From assembly GCA_020091685.1 (NCBI GenBank), contig CM034600.1, positions 37,739,536 to 37,803,535 of the forward strand: 64,000 nucleotides of DNA, written 5' to 3'. This DNA comes from Lutjanus erythropterus. Taxonomy: Eukaryota; Chordata; Actinopteri; Lutjaniformes; Lutjanidae. Positions 57,946-64,000 of the stretch are shown one piece after another (the first letter of the stretch is position 1; each line of letters opens with the position of its first letter). The notes under the pieces are model-generated. The model saw only the letters and a list, made by a program, of their open reading frames with translations, had not been told where the DNA came from and did not search any database. Made by a program: the position numbers and the translations under genes.

Positions 57946-60900
57946 GTAAATTCCTCAATCACAACCTTTAATGAAATCCTCAAAGTGTAGAACTAGAACT
58001 GCACACGAGGAGAAACAGATTCACCAAATCTGTGTTGACGTGGTTTTCAACCTCTCCTCTGCAGTGCAATAAGAATATAAAGACCATGGAGCGGGTCTGT
58101 TCAACTGGTGGCTCGTGGGCCGATTCCGGCCCTTTAACAACCTCAGTCAGGCCCTTTGATCGTTTACAAATATGAACAAAAGCAAATAATTGTGATTTTA
58201 TTTAAATAACCTGCTAAGATTATAAGTTTCTAGGTGTTTACTTGGTTTAGTAGAGGATCATAATTTAAATCAGTTACTGAGTAATTAGACGTTTTCTGTA
58301 AACAAAAGAAGTAACAGGTGACCTGTTCCCGTCTACAGAGACGTTTGCAGCGAGGATCATTGGAGGACAGGAAGTGCGGCGGTACTCTATCAAGTATCAG
58401 GCATCACTGCAAAATGAGAAAGGACAGCACTACTGTGGAGGAACCTTAGTGCACCCTGAATGGGTGGTGTCTGCTGCCCACTGCTGGAGACCGTGAGTAC
58501 TGACACCAACTTCTACTCCACCATGTTTCACATGAGATACTGAACGTTTTACTTTTTAATTTATCCAACAACCTTTAGATACTTTTCAGTTTAAAACGAC
58601 TGAGCAGATTCAAAATGGTTGAACAACCAAAAAGACATTTATATAAAGTTTGGTGATTAAAATTAGCTCCAAATCCATCAGTAACAACATTAATAGTAAT
58701 CTAGTTGTTCTTTTTTCCTAATATTTCTAGACTTTTACTAAAGTAAAATTTTGATGCAAGATTTTTACTTGTAACAAGGTATTTTTGATGGTGCTACTTT
58801 TACTTAAGTAAATACTTCTTCCATCACTGAGTAATAATACTAATACCACAGTGTAAAAACATTTCTTTACAAGGAAAAGTTGTGTACTGAAAATCTTATT
58901 TAAGTAAAAGTATATGATCAGGAAAATGTATTTTAAGTTTTAAAAGTAGTCATTGCAGAGACATGGCTCCTGTGACAAATGTATTATTACATATAATTAT
59001 TACTCTTACATTAATATAAAATTAGGATTTTATTGTTGTAGTTGGAGCTCAGTTCGTACAATTTTGTAAGAGACAGTAGCTGTTGATTATTTGCACTATA
59101 AAAGCAAAAATACAAGGAAACTTTCTTCAGTAGATTTTTGAGTTTTCAGTCCAACTCAAACTTTTAAGTTCTGGAAAAAAAGTTTTACTAGTTGTACTAA
59201 ATAATAATGTTGATATAATTTACTTTTCTTCTTTAGATAAACTTTAATCTTGTTGAGTAAACTCACTGAAGTGAAAGTGAATAATGGTTAATAATTTAAT
59301 ATTTTCAGCTGCAGTCATTAAATTTCAGAGCACTCAAATAATGACAAATCAGGTTCACAGCTCACAGTGAAAAACTTTTGAAAAACAGGATTTGAGGTTT
59401 TTCTAAAACTCAAAGATTCAAGTTTATCTTAAGAAGAAAAGCAAATTGTTCCAACAGGAGATTATAGATTGGCAAAACTTTGGTTTATCTCAAAACTCAA
59501 GTCTGAGTTTTCTCAACTTTTTGTGTGATGATTATTTTCTTCATCTTGATTGTTTGGTTTATAAAATCTCTTAAATCTGAAAATAGTGGGAAATATCCAT
59601 CACCATTACTTAGACCTCAAAGTGACACCTTCACAATGTTTCACTGCAAGAAAAAACAGTTTTTCGGCCCAATAAGTGACTGCAAACATCTGTAATTCTT
59701 GACAGTCCACAGCTGTTCACAGCCTGTGAAGTCTGTGTTCGACTGCACCATAAAATTATCAAGACTTTTGCATGAAAAATTAATCAAAGTAGTCGCCTGT
59801 TAATTTTCTCTTACTTGATCAGTCGACTGTTTCAGTTGCATTAGTTCATTCTTGTGTTTTGTGCAAAAATCTTAAGTTGTAAAATAATTAAAGCTGTCAG
59901 AAAAATGTAGTGACGTAAAAAGTATCTCTGAGATGTAGTGGAGTAGAAGAAAATACTAAAGTACCTCACATTTATTAAGTACAGTACTTGAGTAAATATA
60001 CTTAGTTACATTCCACCAGTGGTTTTGAGAAGAGTTAAGATGTTAATTGATTGATTGTGTAACTGTATAATGAAGACAATGTTTTTTGTGACTGAATTTT
60101 TCATTTTACTGTATTTCACAGTTAAAGGGACACTTCACCTCAAAATCAAAAATTCTAAATCATCTGGCTTGTAGTGCTGTTGTGTTTTGGAGATATGAGC
60201 CATAGAAAGAAAGTAGTTCCAGAAAATTCTAAATAAGTTACAGATGATTCTGCAGATGATTTGGTGCTTTGAGCATCACAAGCTGAGTGCCATTTAGTCG
60301 CTTTATATTGAAGTGAAGTCAGAGAATTCTGCAGCTGATTTCTCCAACACTCTGCAGCTCACACAAAAAAGTGTAGATAGATAAGCAGCACTACAGGCCA
60401 AATATGTACTTTTGATTTGGAGTGAACTGAATGTGTCGCTGTATGATGGGGACAGAGTGTTTTCTGGACAGCAAAGACGTGAACTTGTCATTTTACTGTA
60501 TTTCACAGCCACTGGTTAAATTTTGAAGCACTTTCCGTCTGGTTTTGTCCATCAGGAGCAGCCTGATGAAGGTGGTGTTATGTGAACACAACCTGGAGAC
60601 AACAGAAGGCTTCGAGCAGGTCTTTAACGTCTCAAAGATATTTGTCCACAACTACAACTACAAGAATTTCAACAATGACATCATGCTCATCAAGGTAGGC
60701 AGAGGAGCAGCAGATATGACGCACGCGTGTCCACTTCACGGTCAAACTGTCTGAGCTGTAACTTTGTGTTGTTTGTGTTGCAGCTGAGCGAGCCGGCACA
60801 GCTGAACGCCAACGTCCAGCCAGCTGAGCTGCCTGACGAAAACTCTCCTCCGCTGTTTTCGGACGTCTGCACAGTGAGCGGCTGGGGCGTGACGCAGATT

Positions 60901-61665
60901 TACAGTTACTACTTGTCCCCCGTGCTGCGCGCTGTGGACGTGAGAATAATGCCTTACTGCACTTATTACTACTGGGGGAGGATCACTTCAAACATGCTGT
61001 GTGCTGGATCCAGGATGGGCGGCAAAGACTCCTGCCAGGTACAGATGTTTGTGTTTTTTACTTTTCTCATGCATGTGTTGCACGTTCACTGTATTGGATG
61101 CTTGTACTTAATACCTTAAAAAGAAACTGCACACTTAAATCTGTTTCTTTAGCTGTAAACTAAGTGATAGGACTGTACTTCCTGGTAAATCCGCTCTCCT
61201 GCTTCTTAACAGTGATAAGAGCTGACTTTCTGACTAGTTTATTGCAAGTTTGACCTAAACTCACCCGTGAATCAATCAGGGCACTTGTGCACAGCTGATA
61301 GGTGCATCCAGCTGTGTGCTGCTGGAGCAAGGGGCAGAACAGGGTAGGATACCCCTGCGCCCCTGGTACAAGATGGCAAAGTTGGACTTGGACACACCCT
61401 GAATAAATTAAATCCATTGCACCTCACACTTTCAACTTGTGCTTTAGATTAGCGTAAGATAGGGCCCCTGGTGTTTGTTGATCATGTGATTTGTCTTGAT
61501 GATCCACAGGGCGACTCCGGAGGTCCTCTCATATGCAATGGCAAGTTCGAGGGCATCGTGTCCTGGGGTATCAGCTGTGCAAACCCGTACTTCCCTGGAG
61601 TCTACACCAAAGTGAGACAGTATGTCCAGTGGATCAACTGGATTATCAACAGTAACAGTCCTTGA
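57876..61665 (+). CDS. Trypsin-like secreted serine protease (S1A), gene 2, five coding exons
   Basis: Joined from 57876-57945, 58339-58492, 60556-60694, 60784-61038 and 61510-61665, giving 257 residues from the first ATG. Secreted zymogen predicted to cleave after Arg/Lys. Three in-frame starts exist (57876, 57891, 57906); 57891 has the best context (GACATGG), so 252 residues is equally likely. Signal core [12 protein letters not shown]; activation peptide ETFAAR before IIGGQEV; His71 in SAAHC, Asp116 in NNDIMLIK, Ser209 in GDSGGP. Pocket residues Asp203 (189), Gly226 (216) and Gly236 (226) are all present. Four standard disulfides are possible; 22-157 and 128-232 are missing, and Cys84 appears unpaired. 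One N-glycosylation site (FNVS). Intron phases 1, 2, 0, 0 as in gene 1. A TATA box and noncoding exon lie 3.2 kb upstream, and AATAAA follows the stop by about 230 bases. Intact, no frameshift. Confidence 0.95.
58339..58492 (+). CDS. Gene 2 coding exon 2 (activation site, His)
   Basis: 154 bases, acceptor CCCGTCTACAG, donor GTGAGT. Encodes [25 protein letters not shown] and VVSAAHCWR. Ends in phase 2. Confidence 0.95.
58725..58960. repeat. Repeat with TTACTTAAGTAAATACTT words, gene 2 intron 2
   Basis: TTTTACTTAAGTAAATACTTC, CTTCCATCACTGAG and TTGTGTACTGAAAATCTTAT. Two pieces of the AAGTA repeat family in one place. Confidence 0.6.
59500..59835 (-). repeat. hAT-like repeat, gene 2 intron 2
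   Basis: GATGATTATTTTCTTCATCT, TTTGGTTTATAAAATCTC, AAATAGTGGGAAATATCCAT and a tail AATCAAAGTAGTCGCCTGTT. Family as at 44.5 kb, diverged. Confidence 0.6.
59915..60021 (-). repeat. AGTACTTGAGTAAATATACTTAGTTAC repeat
   Basis: GAGATGTAGTGGAGTAGAAG, AAGTACAGTACTTGAGTAAA and TTAGTTACATTCCACCAGTG. Inverted relative to 43.5 kb. Confidence 0.75.
60121..60440. repeat. Repeat with imperfect inverted ends, gene 2 intron 2
   Basis: Left AAAGGGACACTTCACCTCAA then AATCAAAA; right TACTTTTGATTTGGAGTGAA, inverted. The inside (GGAGATATGAGCC, TTCTCCAACACTCTGCAGCT) is typical of a common fish short element. A TTTTACTGTATTTCACAG word occurs at both flanks (60104 and 60491). Confidence 0.6.
60556..60694 (+). CDS. 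Gene 2 coding exon 3 (Asp)
   Basis: 139 bases, acceptor TGTCCATCAG, donor GTAGGC. Encodes [13 protein letters not shown] through NNDIMLIK. Phase 0 end. Confidence 0.95.
60784..61038 (+). CDS. Gene 2 coding exon 4 (substrate pocket)
   Basis: 255 bases, acceptor TTTGTGTTGCAG, donor GTACAG. Encodes [48 protein letters not shown]. Tyr-rich stretches ([15 protein letters not shown]) are notable. Phase 0 at both ends. Confidence 0.95.
61510..61665 (+). CDS. Gene 2 coding exon 5 (Ser, stop)
   Basis: 156 bases including TGA, acceptor GATCCACAG. Encodes [35 protein letters not shown] and the C-terminal helix [13 protein letters not shown]. Confidence 0.95.
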   Translation, partial: GDSGGPLICNGKFEGIVSWGISCANPYFPGVYTKVRQYVQWINWIINSNSP

Positions 61666-61892
61666 TGAGCAGCCAGTTCACGACATTGTTCCCAGTGGAA
61701 CTTTTTCTGACATCACTAATAACACTCTTTGTGTGTTTTATATCATCTTTACACACTAAGTTAATTACAGTTCATAATGTTGGGGTACGCTTTGTAGAGC
61801 CAGGATTATCAATCATTTCTAGATAAAAAGTTCCCTGAAAATATGTTAATACACTCATAATTTTCATTAATTACTCTGAAATGAGATGCAGA

Positions 61893-61898
61893 AATAAA
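61893..61898 (+). terminator. Candidate poly(A) signal of gene 2
   Basis: AATAAA about 230 bases after the stop codon, the first canonical hexamer downstream of TGA. Confidence 0.55.
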
Positions 61899-61899
61899 C

Positions 61900-62267
61900 T
61901 CATCATTATTGTAATTATTATGCTCATTATTAGTCGTAGCAGGTGTAGTAGTAGTTGTTATAGTAATATCGATGTTAAATCTGCATTACAGTGATCCAGT
62001 GATGGTAAAAAAAAAACAAAAAAACAAAAAAAAAAAACAGCCTGCAGCCCACTGAAAGTTTCCATGTGAACACTTAGAAATTTTTCCACTGAAATTAAAA
62101 CAGAAACAATCTGTATAATTTTGCTTATTATTAAACTGTTATTGGGCCTTTATTCTGAAAGGGTTCAGTGCTGTGTTCATTGGTGATGATAATGAACTGT
62201 ATGTTTTATATTAAACTATAATGTTGTACAGCCATGTTGTTTACACTGTTCTTCTTCTACTGTTCTA
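61900..62267. other. Intergenic, no gene seen
   Basis: Contains an A/AAAC run at 62005-62038. Nothing else recognised. Confidence 0.5.
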
Positions 62268-62580
62268 CTACTTTTCCTGCTTTTGCTGCAACCTATATTT
62301 GGCATGCATGGTGTCAGGGCCACTGGCCACTCCTGAAATCTGATTGGCCATTTCAAGTGCCACACATCGGCTCTGCCTGAAGACTGCAAGGTAGCAGTCT
62401 GAGGAAGAGCCGATAGCTCGAAACGTCATGCTAATGTGCTGTTCAGACGGAAGCTCTTTTGGTGTGCGGATTTTTTCCTTTCCTTTGACGTTTGATAGTT
62501 TGTGATCCAGCTCCAAAACCACTGGGATCAGGGATGTGTGTGTTTTTTTCACATAGCTGTTCATTCCAAGCTCCACCCTA
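62268..62580. repeat. Repeat with GAGGAAGAGCCGATAGCTCGAAACGT motif
   Basis: GTCTGAGGAAGAGCCGATAG followed by CTCGAAACGTCATGC. Phrases of this kind (GA.GAAGgc..cGAAACGT) are typical of several eukaryotic transposable elements. CCACTGGCCACTCCTGAAAT and CTGATTGGCCATTTC lie to the left. Family uncertain. Confidence 0.5.
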
Positions 62581-64000
62581 TTATCCTCAAGTATTATTGG
62601 CTATCTGTCCAGTGAGAGGCGGGACCTTAGTTTGAACCAACTTTTTGACAATTATATAATTTTACTTTAAGGATCATTTTACAACTCAGGAATAATAATT
62701 ATAATTAAGTCATAGTTCCCTTTATGATATACACAAATGGAAAAAAAGTATGGAAGCTATATTTTATATTTCTGTGATGACGCTCTGTTGCGATGTGATC
62801 AGACTAGTAATCGTTTAAATTAAAATTTTAAACACAGGAATGTATGAAACTGTAATATATAATTAAAGTTGATAAAGCAAATGGTAAATTAATTTAATTC
62901 CGACTTGTGTGACAAGTACACACATGCATGCACACGCACACGCATGAATACACACACACTTCATGCCATCCCCCGCATGAGTCAGTGCCTCATTTGGGCC
63001 ACTTCAGTCAAAAAAGTTAAAGTTTTGGACCTTTCTAACAAAAATAATGAGCCCACAGTTCCTTGACATGGTAATTCAGAGAGTGACCAACAGTAAGAGT
63101 GCAGTACTTTGTTAGCCTGCTGGCTGATAAACATCTACATGCATCACCGGTGTGCTCTATATACTGTAGCACACTTCTGACTCTGACATGATTAGAGATT
63201 CTACCATTATTAGGAGTTTTAAGGTAGCTGTATCTACTGCTGATCACAATCTAACAGTGACATCTTGTGGTTAAAAAGAATAATGCTGTCTAACATCACA
63301 GCCGTTGACTGTAAAGTAGATAATATCAGTTTTGTTCATAGTGATGACATTGTACAGCAGCTGAGTGGCTAAGAAGGTTGATGCTGGCTGGAGGATATTT
63401 AACAAGACATCCACAGCACTTTTTCACTGAAATCATCTTTAAAGTTGTGTGTTGTGTGTTATTTCATATTTGTGTCTCACTAAAAGCAGCCTGATTAATT
63501 TCTCAAGTGACCCTTCATGGAAAATAGTTGCCCGCCCCTGCAGGACTCACTAGAGCTGGGGTGAATGGTTAGAATAATGATAATTATCACTAATTGAATT
63601 ATCACTTCACCAGCACTATTTATCAATATTTGTCTTATTCTAACATTGAATACACAGACACAATATAAACATACTATAGAGTGCTAGAACTGTGTGTTAA
63701 AGCGGAACAGATCACAAAATGCCTGTTATATACTGTTTATTAAATTCCTCCTTTAAAAATCATTATTAGGATAAAATACCAACTGATCAGAGTAAAATTA
63801 AAGCACTCTCAAGGTATTTAAATGCCCAGACTCTCAAAGCCTTTATCAACACATCTAAATTGTTGTTATAAATGCAGTTATAAATCCATTGGTACCCACA
63901 GCAACATTGTCACGTTTATTTTACTAACTGTCCATATTAAATTTGATTGTATGATTATTTAATGCTTGCTTATTTCCAGAGTAAGGGATCAACAGAGGAC
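62581..64000. other. Intergenic to window end, no gene seen
   Basis: CA-rich run at about 62920-62960; a hAT-type end near 63525-63541 (GTTGCCCGCCCCTG). No exon or RNA gene recognised. Confidence 0.45.

Noticed and set aside
1-64000. CRISPR-like arrays
   Set aside because: The 13-20 bp tandem units have no unique spacers of constant length; they are minisatellites in a eukaryotic genome.
1-64000. A third protease gene or pseudogene
   Set aside because: I looked for GDSGGP, AAHC and DIMLIK-type segments on both strands and found only the two sets reported.

Overview
The window looks like nuclear DNA of a teleost fish, most likely a percomorph (inferred). It is AT-rich, its genes are split by GT-AG introns, CA/GT microsatellites are frequent, and the background is dense with fish-type repeats: short hAT-like elements with 8-bp target duplications, Tc1/mariner remnants, LINE reverse transcriptase, a PIF/Harbinger-like element and LTR fragments. 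There is no bacterial-style operon, no CRISPR array, and I recognised no rRNA or tRNA gene.

Layout. 1-36 kb: no gene I can support. This stretch is a repeat mosaic: a minisatellite-bearing element (copies at 1-630, 15.4-16.6 kb and 30.6-32.1 kb), a LINE fragment (12.3-13.2 kb), a Harbinger-like element with a decayed Myb-like domain (17.8-18.7 kb), a solo LTR (22.9-23.5 kb) and many short elements. Islands of less repetitive sequence lie between them and could hold conserved noncoding elements. 36.2-47.3 kb: a five-exon trypsin-like serine protease gene on the minus strand. Its introns carry a hAT-like element, a Tc1 fragment, a divergent tandem repeat, and a perfect 648-bp palindrome that starts beside the only N I noticed in the window. 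47.9-54.5 kb: intergenic, with a Tc1/mariner remnant, a hAT-like element and a second Harbinger copy. 54.6-61.9 kb: a second trypsin-like protease gene on the plus strand, with a TATA box, a noncoding first exon, five coding exons and a poly(A) signal. 61.9-64 kb: repeats only.

The two proteases are divergently transcribed paralogues of peptidase family S1A. Each has a signal peptide, a short activation peptide ending in Arg before IVGG or IIGG, the His-Asp-Ser triad, and the S1-pocket Asp/Gly/Gly set that predicts cleavage after Arg/Lys. Their intron phases (1, 2, 0, 0) match the granzyme / mast-cell protease / complement factor D arrangement, as I recall it, rather than classical pancreatic trypsinogen. 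They are therefore better read as secreted trypsin-like proteases of a granzyme-type gene lineage than as ordinary digestive trypsins. Which tissue uses them cannot be read from the sequence.
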